DNA of 13,672 nt, taken from positions 1 to 13,672 of the forward strand of contig JBFJJV010000079.1 of assembly GCA_041635265.1 (NCBI GenBank). Direction: 5' to 3'. The notes beneath the pieces were generated by a model. That model was not told where the DNA came from, did no database searches, and saw nothing but the letters and a program-made list of their open reading frames with translations. The DNA comes from Panacagrimonas sp041635265. GTDB taxonomy: Bacteria; Pseudomonadota; Gammaproteobacteria; Nevskiales; Nevskiaceae. The translations under genes were made by a program, and so were the position numbers. This document shows positions 1-6,651 of the stretch, piece by piece (within the stretch, counting starts at the first letter, position 1; each line of letters starts with the position of its first letter).

Positions 1-777
1 AGCTCAGACCAGATCATTGTTCGCGGCGAAAAAGAGCCGACCGATCCGCCAACGACGCGTTTGTTTTCCGATGTTGAAGTGGTCCTGGGAGAGAACGTAC
101 GGATCGATGGCTTCGGCCTGAAAACCCAGCTCGTCGGCAAGCTGCGGGCGATAGACAAGCCGGGTCGCCCGGGAACCGGTCGCGGCGAAATCCGCATGGT
201 CGGCGGGCACTACAAGGCCTATGGCCAGGACTTGGCCATAGACACTGGGAAAGTCATGTTTGTCGGCGGACCACTCACGCAACCTGCGGTTGAGATTCGC
301 GCCATCCGCGTTCCGGCAGAGAACATCGAGGTGGGGGTATTGGTCCGAGGCACGCTGGAGGACCCCGATTTTCAATTGTTTTCCTCCCCCGCCATGCCAC
401 GTGAGCGTCAACTGTCCTGGTTGATTCTGGGGCGTTCGCTCGAGGATGGCGGTGGTGGCGACGAACGTCAGGCGCTGGCCAATGCGGCGCTGGCCCTAGG
501 CCTTTCGCAGACGGACTCGGTCGCCAAGAACATCAAGGGCGGCCTCAGGCTGGATGAGATTTCGATCGGCTCGCAACCCGGAGAAGATGCTTCACAGGCC
601 AGCCTCACGGTAGGAAAGTACCTTTCGCCGAAGTTATTCGTGTCCTACGGCCTAGGCCTGTTTCAGCCGGGCCAGGTGTTCAAACTGCTCTACGACCTGG
701 GTCATGGATTCAAGATCGCCACCGAATCTGGCGTTCAGACTGGTGGCGACCTGCTCTATAGCATCGAGTCCAAGTAG
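1..777 (+). CDS. tamB: TamB C-terminal part (translocation and assembly module inner-membrane component), 5' truncated by window edge
   Basis: The reading frame is open from base 1, so only the last 258 residues are visible; E. coli TamB is about 1,260 residues. TamB is anchored in the inner membrane and spans the periplasm as a long beta-taco. It works with TamA in outer-membrane protein assembly and in phospholipid transport to the outer membrane. The visible part is the conserved DUF490 region. It shows the typical run of short beta repeats: GRGEIRMVGGHYKAYGQDL, then a 'G.V.F.GGPLTQPAVEIRA' segment, a 'GTLEDPDFQLFSSP' segment, the 'RQLSWLILGR' block, and a C-terminal stretch ending in LLYSIESK. 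No start codon belongs here; the TTG at 61 is internal. tamA is usually immediately upstream, outside this window. Identification rests on family pattern recognition and is strong. Confidence 0.92.
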   Translation, partial: SSDQIIVRGEKEPTDPPTTRLFSDVEVVLGENVRIDGFGLKTQLVGKLRAIDKPGRPGTGRGEIRMVGGHYKAYGQDLAIDTGKVMFVGGPLTQPAVEIRAIRVPAENIEVGVLVRGTLEDPDFQLFSSPAMPRERQLSWLILGRSLEDGGGGDERQALANAALALGLSQTDSVAKNIKGGLRLDEISIGSQPGEDASQASLTVGKYLSPKLFVSYGLGLFQPGQVFKLLYDLGHGFKIATESGVQTGGDLLYSIESK

Positions 778-851
778 ATGAGGAGCGCGCGTGCCGTTCG
801 CCCGCTAAACTCCGGACATCAAGCTATTTGCATTAATCGGAGCCTCGCAAC

Positions 852-1604
852 TTGAGACGCAAGCGCCGCCTGAAAAAATTGTTTTGGTGGACCCTGGGAC
901 TATTCGTGCTCACCGTCGTGCTGTGCAACCGCTGGGTGATCAACAGCACCGATGCCTACCTCTACAACAGCTTTGCCCTGCTGCCGGAGAATGAAGTCGG
1001 CATCGTCCTGGGCACAAGCTCATTTACCCGCAAGGGTGATTCCAATCCACAGTTTTATGCACGTGTGCTAGCCGCCGCGCAGCTTTACCAGATCGGCAAG
1101 ATCAAGCACATCATCGTCAGCGGCGCGAACCCGGACTCGACCTATAACGAGCCGCGTCGGATGTGGCAGGAGCTGACCAAGGCCGGGGTGCCGGCCAAGG
1201 ACATCACCATGGATTTTGCCGGCTTTCGCACACTGGACTCCATGGCCAGGGCATCCCAGGTCTTCGGCCTGTCTCGCTGCACCATCATTACCCAGCGCTA
1301 CCACGCTTATCGCGCGGTTTTCCTCGGCAAGAAGCAGGGCATCAGGGTAGCTGCCTACATCGCGCCGGTGAATGACAGGGGAAATATGGGCTCGCGCAAT
1401 CCGCCACGCGAGATCTTCGCGAGGGTCAAAGCCGTGCTGGATTTGTTCGTGCTGCGCACCCAACCCAAATTTCTGGGTCAACGCGAACCGATAGAAGTCC
1501 TGCCTGCGGACAAGGCGGCTGGCGACGACAAAGAATATTCGGATGGCGATGGGCCGAACAACAGCGCAAAGCCCAAGCTGCCTGTGCACGAGGAAGAGAC
1601 CTGA
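852..1604 (+). CDS. sanA: SanA/ElyC-like DUF218 envelope protein (vancomycin-exclusion family)
   Basis: This is a 250-residue protein with an N-terminal basic stretch (RRKRRLKK), one hydrophobic membrane segment at about residues 11-26, and a DUF218/YdcF fold exported behind it. Family hallmarks of SanA are visible: GTSSFTRKG near residue 54, the 'AAQLYQIGKIKHIIVSG' block, YNEPRRM near 98, GFRTLDSMARA near 124, and the 'IITQRYHAYRA' block. SanA in enterobacteria affects the envelope permeability barrier and vancomycin exclusion; its biochemical activity is not settled. The start must be the TTG at 852, because the next in-frame Met lies far inside the domain. GGAG at 839-842 is a ribosome binding site about 9 bases before it. 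The last 30 or so residues are a hydrophilic, acidic, low-complexity tail. The stop codon overlaps the coq7 start by one base (TGATG), which suggests translational coupling. Confidence 0.85.
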   Translation: MRRKRRLKKLFWWTLGLFVLTVVLCNRWVINSTDAYLYNSFALLPENEVGIVLGTSSFTRKGDSNPQFYARVLAAAQLYQIGKIKHIIVSGANPDSTYNEPRRMWQELTKAGVPAKDITMDFAGFRTLDSMARASQVFGLSRCTIITQRYHAYRAVFLGKKQGIRVAAYIAPVNDRGNMGSRNPPREIFARVKAVLDLFVLRTQPKFLGQREPIEVLPADKAAGDDKEYSDGDGPNNSAKPKLPVHEEET

Positions 1605-2254
1605 TGGCGGGACGTCGTTACACCGCAGCCGATCAGTTCCTCATGCGATTGAATCAGGGGCTGTCCGGGAAGAGAAATCCGCCGACAGAGGAGGCAGAAG
1701 CGAGCACGTCCATGACGCAGCCGGAACGGCCCGCCGCAGAAACTGCATTTGACCCGCTTGAAGCCGCGAATCTGATGCGCGTTAATCACGCGGGCGAAGT
1801 TGCCGCGCAGGGCCTGTATCACGGTCAGGCATTGACCGCACGGAGCGAGCAGACCCGATCGCATCTGCTGCAGGCAGCGCTGGAAGAACAGACGCATCTC
1901 GATTGGTGCGAACAGCGCCTCTCCGAACTGGGCGACCATCCCAGCCGACTGCGCCCGCTGTGGTACGCCGGTTCTTTGGCCATGGGCGCCGCCGCCGGAC
2001 TGCTTGGGGATCGCTGGAGTCTGGGCTTTGTCGCCGAAACAGAACGACAGGTGTCAGAACATCTGGACGAGCATATCCAACGTTTGCCGCCCGAAGACAA
2101 GGCTTCACGCCAAGTGCTGGAAAAGATGCGCGAAGACGAACAACGTCATGGTCAGGAAGCCGAGCAGCTTGGCGCGACGCCCTTACCCGCACCGGTGCGC
2201 GGCCTGATGCGGCAGCTGGCGCGCATCATGAAAGCCGGCGCCTATCGTTTCTGA
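1604..2254 (+). CDS. coq7: Coq7-type diiron ubiquinone biosynthesis hydroxylase
   Basis: This 216-residue enzyme hydroxylates 2-polyprenyl-3-methyl-6-methoxy-1,4-benzoquinol at the last ring-hydroxylation step of ubiquinone synthesis, acting at the inner membrane. The diiron ligand set is complete: E65 in the MRVNHAGE block, E95-x-x-H98, E147 (or E145) in the VAETERQV segment, and E179-x-x-H182. The first 45 or so residues are a variable, polar extension normal for proteobacterial Coq7. A hydrophobic stretch near residues 122-135 fits membrane association. The ATG at 1604 overlaps the stop of the SanA-like gene. Organisms with Coq7 use it in place of the flavin enzyme UbiF, so oxygen-dependent ubiquinone synthesis is implied. 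The gene faces the hydrolase gene, with 43 bases between their stop codons. Confidence 0.95.
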   Translation: MAGRRYTAADQFLMRLNQGLSGKRNPPTEEAEASTSMTQPERPAAETAFDPLEAANLMRVNHAGEVAAQGLYHGQALTARSEQTRSHLLQAALEEQTHLDWCEQRLSELGDHPSRLRPLWYAGSLAMGAAAGLLGDRWSLGFVAETERQVSEHLDEHIQRLPPEDKASRQVLEKMREDEQRHGQEAEQLGATPLPAPVRGLMRQLARIMKAGAYRF

Positions 2255-2284
2255 TCTGAACGGCCGAAGTTTTACCCGATCAGA
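2250..2284. repeat. Small inverted repeat between convergent coq7 and hydrolase genes
   Basis: A perfect 7-base inverted repeat (TCTGATC at 2250-2256, GATCAGA at 2278-2284) flanks a 21-base spacer in the gap between the two convergent stop codons. The left arm includes the coq7 stop. The stem is short and AT-balanced, the loop is large, and no T-run follows on either strand. It may be a weak bidirectional transcription end, or chance. Confidence 0.25.
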
Positions 2285-2297
2285 CGCCCTGCGTCGA

Positions 2298-3401
2298 TCA
2301 GCCGAGTCTGTGCATCTTGAGGATGGATGCAGCCATTTCGGCGCCCTTTTCTTCCTCGATGAAGTGCCCGATATCGGCGAACGTGTGGGTGTTGCCGGCC
2401 ATTTGCGGCAAGGCTTCCTGCCACTGCGCAATTACTGAGGCCTTGCCCAGGGCATCCCACTGCCCAAAGTATCCGCAGACGGGAATGTTGCGGCCCTGTG
2501 GTCCCCAGGCCTTGCCGATGTTGCCCTGGATCAGGGCATAGAAGTCGTGGTTGTCCTGCACGCCGTGCCTGGCATCCTGGTAACGATAGCCGTAACCCCA
2601 GACCGGCGTTTGACGCACATTTCGCTTTGAGCTTTTAGCATTGGCGGTGCTACGAAGCATCTGGGAAAAGACGTACTCTGGCTGGTCCCGCGTAATATTA
2701 TTGAGGGCGTGGCGGGTCAACCATTTGATGGTAGCGGCCAGGAATGAAAGCGTGCCCTGTGGTCGGGCATTGCAGACGACCATGGCTGCCATGCCGCCCC
2801 AAAAGCCATTCGGTATCAGCTGCGGTGTGGAATACCAGGGCAGCCATGGAAAAGGATAGTTGGTATAGGTGAATCCATCCGACGGAATGGGAAAGACCGT
2901 GGTATTCATCAGCAATAATCCGCTGACACGCTCGGCATCTTCGATCAATGCGCCGATACCGATCGGCCCACCCCAGTCATGCACGACCAGGGTGACGTTC
3001 TGCAGGTCAAGATGGCGGACCAGTTGCGTGACATTGGCGGCATGATGGATGTCGACCATTTCAAAGTCAGCTTGGTCGGAGAGCCCCAGGCCGATGTGAT
3101 CCATTGCGACGATGCGCAGGGATTCCCCGGATTCGATCAGCCCCTGCCAGATCTTTCGATAGGTGTAGGAGCACTCCGGATTGCCATGCACAAACAGGAC
3201 GGTTGCTTTGGGCGCCTCTCCGGACTTGGTCAGATGATCAAAGTAGAACAGCTGCTTTCCAGCGTCGCGGCCCTCGGGAATTTCAAACCAGCAATCACTG
3301 CCGGGCGGGCAGTAGTCATCGGGCGGGTCCTGCAGGGGCGAGTTGCTTTTAACGTCCATGGTTTTATGCGAAGGCAGTTGAAAAAATGCTGTTAGGGCCA
3401 T
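2298..3401 (-). CDS. Alpha/beta hydrolase, haloalkane dehalogenase-like (D-H-D triad)
   Basis: An alpha/beta-hydrolase-fold protein of 367 residues from the ATG at 3401. Seen in the sequence: oxyanion-hole block HGNPECSYTYRK (H72), nucleophile elbow VVHDWGGPIGIG with Asp142 as likely nucleophile, an acid in GYFGQWDALG (Asp316), and the catalytic His346 in ADIGHFIEE. The acid-to-His distance is 30 residues. Haloalkane dehalogenases use Asp nucleophiles in HDWG and hold the halide with that Trp (here W143) plus Asn after HG (here N74). The acid position normally used by subfamily II is filled by Asn, so the pattern resembles subfamily III (D-H-D plus N-W). Epoxide hydrolase or fluoroacetate-dehalogenase-like activity cannot be excluded. 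The start is uncertain. GTG at 3452, ATG at 3401 and ATG at 3359 are all in frame and none has a strong ribosome binding site; the middle one has a weak GCGAGA upstream. The gene follows ppx on the same strand with a gap of 27 to 120 bases. No signal peptide was recognised. Confidence 0.82.
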   Translation of the reverse strand: MALTAFFQLPSHKTMDVKSNSPLQDPPDDYCPPGSDCWFEIPEGRDAGKQLFYFDHLTKSGEAPKATVLFVHGNPECSYTYRKIWQGLIESGESLRIVAMDHIGLGLSDQADFEMVDIHHAANVTQLVRHLDLQNVTLVVHDWGGPIGIGALIEDAERVSGLLLMNTTVFPIPSDGFTYTNYPFPWLPWYSTPQLIPNGFWGGMAAMVVCNARPQGTLSFLAATIKWLTRHALNNITRDQPEYVFSQMLRSTANAKSSKRNVRQTPVWGYGYRYQDARHGVQDNHDFYALIQGNIGKAWGPQGRNIPVCGYFGQWDALGKASVIAQWQEALPQMAGNTHTFADIGHFIEEEKGAEMAASILKMHRLG

Positions 3402-3479
3402 TCTCGCGACATCAGAATGCGCAGGAGATTGGGACGGCGCGGAAAACCCCACTGCAGGCGGGGCGAATGAGACCGGACA

Positions 3480-4994
3480 TCACGCGAATCGCAGCTTGAT
3501 TTGCTGGTTCCGCAGATATTCTGCCTCCTTGGCCAGATCTGCCTGGGTCAGAGGAAAATCTTCGAGCCAGGGCCCTCTGAATTTGAGCTCCACGCTGCGG
3601 CCGCGAAATGCTAGGTCGACCGGCGGCTTGAGCCCGGGCAGCCGCGAGCGATGCAGCAGAAATGCCAGCCTGAACAGAATGGCCAGTCTCCGGATGGGCT
3701 CGACATAGGTCGTGGGCAGATCATCCAGCGGGCCGGTTGAAAACTTGTTGCGATGCAATCGAACCAGGGCGGACAGCATGCGCTGATCGGTTTGTGAAAA
3801 GCCCTGCAGATCCGCGTTGCGCAGAATGTACTCGCCGTGCTTGTGGTACTGGGCATGCGCGATCACCAGCCCGATCTCATGCAGAAGTGCTGCCCAGCGA
3901 AGCAGCGAGACCGCCAGCTTGGGGTCCAGCTTCACCTTGTCCTGTACCTGTTTGAGCAAACTCAGCGCCGTGGTGCTGACCGCCTTGGCATGGGCCAGAT
4001 CGACGTCATAGCGCTCGGCCATGGAGCTGACAGAGCGATCACGGACATCCTTGTCCGACAGGCGCCCCAGCAGGTCATAGACCAGACCCTCGCGCAGCGC
4101 TCGCTCTGAGGTCTGCATGGTTTCCAGTCCCAGGGTGTCGAACACCCCGGCCAGAACCGCCAGCCCCCCGGCAAATACCGGGCGGCGGTCTTCGCGAAGT
4201 GCCGGGAAGTCTATGCGGCGCACATGTCCGCGCTCAATGACCAGAGACACCAGTTTTTCAAGGCCGCTGCGGGTGATTTCGCGGTCCACCCACCCTTGTT
4301 CGCGCAAAACGCGCCAAACCCCACGAACAGTACCGCTGGCACCGATGGCGACATCCCATCCACTTTTGCGGTATCGATGCTGCAGAAACTCCAGATCGAC
4401 CCGCGCCGCCAGTCGCGCCTGCCGGAATCGCGACTTGGTAATTTCTCCGTCCTCGAAGAAGCGCCCTTGATGGACCACACAGCCAAGACCCACAGACTCC
4501 ATCATCTTGGGCTCGGAGCCGCGACCAATGATCAACTCGGTACTGCCGCCGCCGATATCGACCACCAGCCGCTTGGGATTGGCCGCCTCCATGCCGTGCA
4601 TGACCCCGCCGTAGACCAGTCGTGCCTCTTCCACACCGGCAATGATTTCGATGCTATGACCCAGCGCAACCTCTGCGGCCGCGCGGAAATCCGCGCCGCG
4701 CTTGAGTTTGCGCATGGTATTGGTGCCCACCGCGCGCACCCGATGCGGCGGCAAATGCGCGAGGCGCTGGCCAAAACGCTGCAAACATTCCAGGGCGCGC
4801 GCCTGGGCCTCCGGGCGCAAGCGGCGGTCCGGCCCGAGGCCGGCAGCCAGCCTGACGGGCTCGCGCAGACGGTCGATGACCTGCAGTTCCGAGCCATTGG
4901 CGCGCGCAACCATCAGGTGAAAGCTATTGGATCCGAGGTCGACAGCGGCAACTTCAGTGGATGTTTCTTCTTTGACAGCAGTGGCGCGGGGCAT
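3480..4994 (-). CDS. ppx: Exopolyphosphatase, Ppx/GppA family
   Basis: This 504-residue protein is close in length to E. coli Ppx (513). Ppx removes terminal phosphates from inorganic polyphosphate; the related GppA also hydrolyses pppGpp. Visible motifs are the N-terminal ASKHA phosphate-binding loop VDLGSNSFHL (residues 18-27), the EIIAGVEEARLVYGG block holding the catalytic Glu (E122 or E123), the second phosphate loop DIGGGSTELIIG (146-157), and a C-terminal HD-like helical domain with LLHEIGLVIAHAQYHKHG. The ATG at 4994 is followed by a short polar leader before the first beta strand. No clear Shine-Dalgarno sequence is present. Polyphosphate kinase, often a neighbour, is not in the window, so Ppx is preferred over GppA on length and C-terminal domain rather than on context. 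It is transcribed divergently from the cytochrome pair. Confidence 0.92.
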   Translation of the reverse strand: MPRATAVKEETSTEVAAVDLGSNSFHLMVARANGSELQVIDRLREPVRLAAGLGPDRRLRPEAQARALECLQRFGQRLAHLPPHRVRAVGTNTMRKLKRGADFRAAAEVALGHSIEIIAGVEEARLVYGGVMHGMEAANPKRLVVDIGGGSTELIIGRGSEPKMMESVGLGCVVHQGRFFEDGEITKSRFRQARLAARVDLEFLQHRYRKSGWDVAIGASGTVRGVWRVLREQGWVDREITRSGLEKLVSLVIERGHVRRIDFPALREDRRPVFAGGLAVLAGVFDTLGLETMQTSERALREGLVYDLLGRLSDKDVRDRSVSSMAERYDVDLAHAKAVSTTALSLLKQVQDKVKLDPKLAVSLLRWAALLHEIGLVIAHAQYHKHGEYILRNADLQGFSQTDQRMLSALVRLHRNKFSTGPLDDLPTTYVEPIRRLAILFRLAFLLHRSRLPGLKPPVDLAFRGRSVELKFRGPWLEDFPLTQADLAKEAEYLRNQQIKLRFA

Positions 4995-5036
4995 GGGCGA
5001 AAGGCGATTCTCGGGTCAGCTCAGAGGCAATAGCGG

Positions 5037-5042
5037 ACTATA
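5037..5042 (-). promoter_or_regulatory. Possible -10 element for ppx
   Basis: On the minus strand TATAGT (5042 to 5037) matches five of six bases of the sigma-70 -10 consensus and lies 42 bases before the ppx ATG. That would give a leader of about 35 bases. No good -35 hexamer is found 16-18 bases upstream, so this is tentative. Confidence 0.3.
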
Positions 5043-5058
5043 CCCAAGCGCGTGCGCG

Positions 5059-5092
5059 TTGACCCCCGCGTCGCATTCCCCGAACATATAGG
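5059..5092 (+). promoter_or_regulatory. Possible promoter of the cytochrome pair
   Basis: TTGACC at 5059-5064 resembles a -35 box. The AT-rich stretch CATATAGG at 5085-5092 is the only -10-like sequence behind it. The spacing (20 to 22 bases, depending on the register chosen) is longer than ideal. If used, transcription would start just before or within the stem-loop at 5094-5120. Weak evidence. Confidence 0.25.
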
Positions 5093-5093
5093 G

Positions 5094-5120
5094 CTGTCAG
5101 GGCAAACAAGACCCTGACGG
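5094..5120 (+). promoter_or_regulatory. Stem-loop in the leader of the cytochrome operon
   Basis: CTGTCAGGG (5094-5102) pairs with CCCTGACGG (5112-5120) over nine base pairs, including one T-G wobble, around a nine-base loop (5103-5111). It lies 29 bases before the first cytochrome ATG and just ahead of the ribosome binding site. No T-run follows, so it is not a classic terminator. A role as mRNA-stabilising 5' structure, or as part of an operator, is inference. Confidence 0.45.
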
Positions 5121-5133
5121 ATGACAAACTCCC

Positions 5134-5138
5134 AGGAG
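5134..5138 (+). promoter_or_regulatory. Ribosome binding site of first cytochrome
   Basis: AGGAG lies 11 bases before the ATG at 5150. It is the clearest Shine-Dalgarno sequence in the window and supports that start. Confidence 0.7.
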
Positions 5139-5149
5139 CAAAACCAATC

Positions 5150-5482
5150 ATGAAAACAGCGCGTTGGGGCCTGATTGCCCTCGCCGCCTTCTTCACCCTG
5201 CCCGCCGTCGCTGAAGGCGACGCGGACAAGGGCATCGAGAAAGCCAATACCTGCATGGGCTGCCACGGCATCCCGGGCTATAACAATGCCTATCCGAGCT
5301 ATCGCGTACCTAAGCTCGGTGGCCAGTCGCCCGGCTATATTGCCGCCGCGCTCAAGGCCTATCGCGCGGGCGATCGTCCGCACAACACCATGCATGCTCA
5401 GGCGGCAGATATGAGCGATGCCGATATCGACAATATCGCCACCTACCTCGCCACCGCGCCTGCACACAAATCAAATCATTGA
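5150..5482 (+). CDS. Periplasmic monoheme cytochrome c (c4/c553-like), first of a tandem pair
   Basis: A 110-residue protein with a Sec signal peptide (MKTAR n-region, hydrophobic core, likely cleavage after PAVA at residue 21). The mature part of about 89 residues carries one heme-binding motif C35-M-G-C38-H39 and a likely axial Met at 81 in NTMHAQAADMSD. The GGQ-P-Y----L--Y--G-R----M pattern is that of class I cytochromes of the c4/c553 type, which carry single electrons in the periplasm, often towards a terminal oxidase. Its stop codon is three bases (two intervening) from the ATG of the second cytochrome, so the two are surely co-transcribed. The C-terminal tail is His/Lys-rich (APAHKSNH). 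Confidence 0.9.
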   Translation: MKTARWGLIALAAFFTLPAVAEGDADKGIEKANTCMGCHGIPGYNNAYPSYRVPKLGGQSPGYIAAALKAYRAGDRPHNTMHAQAADMSDADIDNIATYLATAPAHKSNH

Positions 5483-5484
5483 TC

Positions 5485-5832
5485 ATGAAGAGAATTTTTA
5501 GCGCCTCCCTGCTTGCTTCTGCACTGGCCTTGAGCGCCCTCAGCGTTTCAGCCGAAGAATCTGCGCCTGAAAAAGCCAAGCTTTGTGTGGCCTGCCACGG
5601 CGCAGGCGGGAGCAAGCCGATTCTTCCGGAATACCCGATCATCGGCGGCCAGTACCCCAACTATCTCAAGCTGGTTCTCGAACAGTACAAGGACGGCAGC
5701 CGCAAGGACGCGGTGATGAACGCGCAAGCCGCTTCGCTGAGCGATGATGAGATCGAGGCCTTGGCCAAGTACTACGGTCGGCAGGAGAGCCCGCTGTATA
5801 CGCCGAGCATTCCGGGTCACAAGGCGAATTAA
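5485..5832 (+). CDS. Periplasmic monoheme cytochrome c (c4/c553-like), second of a tandem pair
   Basis: A 115-residue protein with a signal peptide (MKRIF, a hydrophobic Ala/Leu/Ser core, likely cleavage after SVSA at residue 23). It has a single heme motif C34-V-A-C37-H38 and a likely axial Met78 in AVMNAQAASLSD. The stretch from IGGQYPNY to its end aligns without gaps to the first cytochrome (GGQ, P, Y, L, Y, G-R, M, AQAA, SD, I, A, Y all shared), so the two are paralogues. The ATG at 5485 is preferred over the in-frame TTG at 5479, which overlaps the previous stop. No ribosome binding site is visible, so translation is probably coupled to the first gene. The strong terminator at 5862-5887 ends the unit. 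Confidence 0.9.
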   Translation: MKRIFSASLLASALALSALSVSAEESAPEKAKLCVACHGAGGSKPILPEYPIIGGQYPNYLKLVLEQYKDGSRKDAVMNAQAASLSDDEIEALAKYYGRQESPLYTPSIPGHKAN

Positions 5833-5861
5833 CGCAGGCCCTCATCGATTGAGGAAAAGAG

Positions 5862-5887
5862 GGCTGGCATTGCCGGCCTTTTTTTTT
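5862..5887 (+). terminator. Intrinsic terminator of the cytochrome operon
   Basis: GGCTGGC (5862-5868) pairs with GCCGGCC (5872-5878), seven base pairs with one T-G wobble, around an ATT loop. Nine T residues follow directly (5879-5887). An A-rich stretch (5855-5860) precedes it and can extend the stem into the T-run. It lies 29 bases after the second cytochrome stop. Confidence 0.9.
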
Positions 5888-5932
5888 GCGCGCGAATCCA
5901 TGCTGATCAGCCATCGCTGGCATCATGGCCCT

Positions 5933-6496
5933 ATGAGGGAAGTCTCTGCTTTTGTGCCCGCCACGCTGCTGGCCTTAATCCTTCTGGGATGTACCGCCCC
6001 GGAAATCTCACACCCGACGGTGCCCAGAACAGGGGGCGAGCCCGCCGAATTCGCTGGTATCGTCGCTGCGCATAATCGCTGGCGCCGTCAGGTAAGCACC
6101 CCGCCCCTGTCATGGTCCGACAATGCTGCGAAGCAGGCCGAAAGATGGGCCAAGGCTCTGGCCAAGAATAATTGCGAAATCGCGCATAGCCCTAAATCAG
6201 AACGCAGCGGTCGTTGGGGCGAGAACGTCTTTGGCCTCTGGCGCGGCGGCGAGTACGATGGCTATCGTCGAAGCGCCACCGCCGTGGTCGACAGCTGGGC
6301 ATCAGAGCGTCAGTGGTATGACGCCCAAGCGCACCGTTGCGATGCGCCGGCCAAGGAAACCTGCGCTCACTACACGCAGGTGGTGTCGACGACGTCGATG
6401 CACGTGGGCTGCGCGCGTGCCCGCTGCCCACGAGCAGAAATCTGGGTGTGCAATTACTCACCTCCGGGGAATTTTGCCGACTCTGCGCCTTTCTGA
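5933..6496 (+). CDS. CAP/SCP/PR-1 domain lipoprotein
   Basis: A 187-residue protein with a lipoprotein signal: hydrophobic stretch, then lipobox LLGC with Cys20 as the lipidated residue. The mature protein is one CAP (SCP/PR-1) domain. It opens with AAHNRWRR (H47) and has AHSP (H85), GENVF (E97), SWASERQWY (E125), the CAP1 motif HYTQVV (H146) and the CAP2 motif VCNYSPPGN (173-180). Thus the four residues of the CAP cavity (two His, two Glu) all appear present. Six Cys (81, 136, 144, 160, 165, 173) beyond the lipidated one could form disulfides. Bacterial CAP proteins are secreted or surface-anchored; lipid or sterol binding and protease activity have been proposed for the superfamily, and the role here is unknown. 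The ATG at 5933 gives the cleanest signal peptide; ATG at 5900 is also in frame, and neither has a clear ribosome binding site. Confidence 0.87.
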   Translation: MREVSAFVPATLLALILLGCTAPEISHPTVPRTGGEPAEFAGIVAAHNRWRRQVSTPPLSWSDNAAKQAERWAKALAKNNCEIAHSPKSERSGRWGENVFGLWRGGEYDGYRRSATAVVDSWASERQWYDAQAHRCDAPAKETCAHYTQVVSTTSMHVGCARARCPRAEIWVCNYSPPGNFADSAPF

Positions 6497-6600
6497 TGAG
6501 TCCAGTGCACAAACCCAAGTTTGCTGACTTTTCCTTTGCCCCGGCCGGCGGCGATATCACCTTGTTGACACTGCTCACATATTGATTGCAGTCTGGATGA

Positions 6601-6620
6601 CGCCGGCAAGCCCGTCGGCG
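6601..6620 (+). promoter_or_regulatory. Hairpin upstream of the GAF-GGDEF gene
   Basis: CGCCGGC (6601-6607) pairs with GTCGGCG (6614-6620), seven base pairs with one G-T wobble, around AAGCCC. It sits in the 155-base gap between the CAP gene and the GAF-GGDEF gene, 31 bases before that ATG. No T-run follows. It could be leader structure or a weak transcription end; nothing resembling a known c-di-GMP riboswitch was seen. Confidence 0.3.
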
Positions 6621-6651
6621 AATGAAAACCGTTGCTCTGGAGTGAGGCCCG

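Noticed and set aside
4224..5033. 269-codon open frame antisense to ppx
   Set aside because: It lies entirely within and across the ppx start on the other strand, has no recognisable domain, and is the kind of long shadow frame expected opposite a GC-rich gene.
5744..5932. N-terminal extension of the CAP gene to a start inside the second cytochrome
   Set aside because: It would run through the strong intrinsic terminator and bury the lipoprotein signal peptide; the ATG at 5933 explains the lipobox.
6565..6593. TTGACA at 6565-6570 as a promoter for the GAF-GGDEF gene
   Set aside because: The -35 hexamer is perfect, but no acceptable -10 hexamer occurs 15-19 bases downstream.
6497..6651. c-di-GMP riboswitch or small RNA before the GAF-GGDEF gene
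   Set aside because: Only a simple 7-pair hairpin is visible; no GEMM-like arrangement or conserved small RNA features were recognised.
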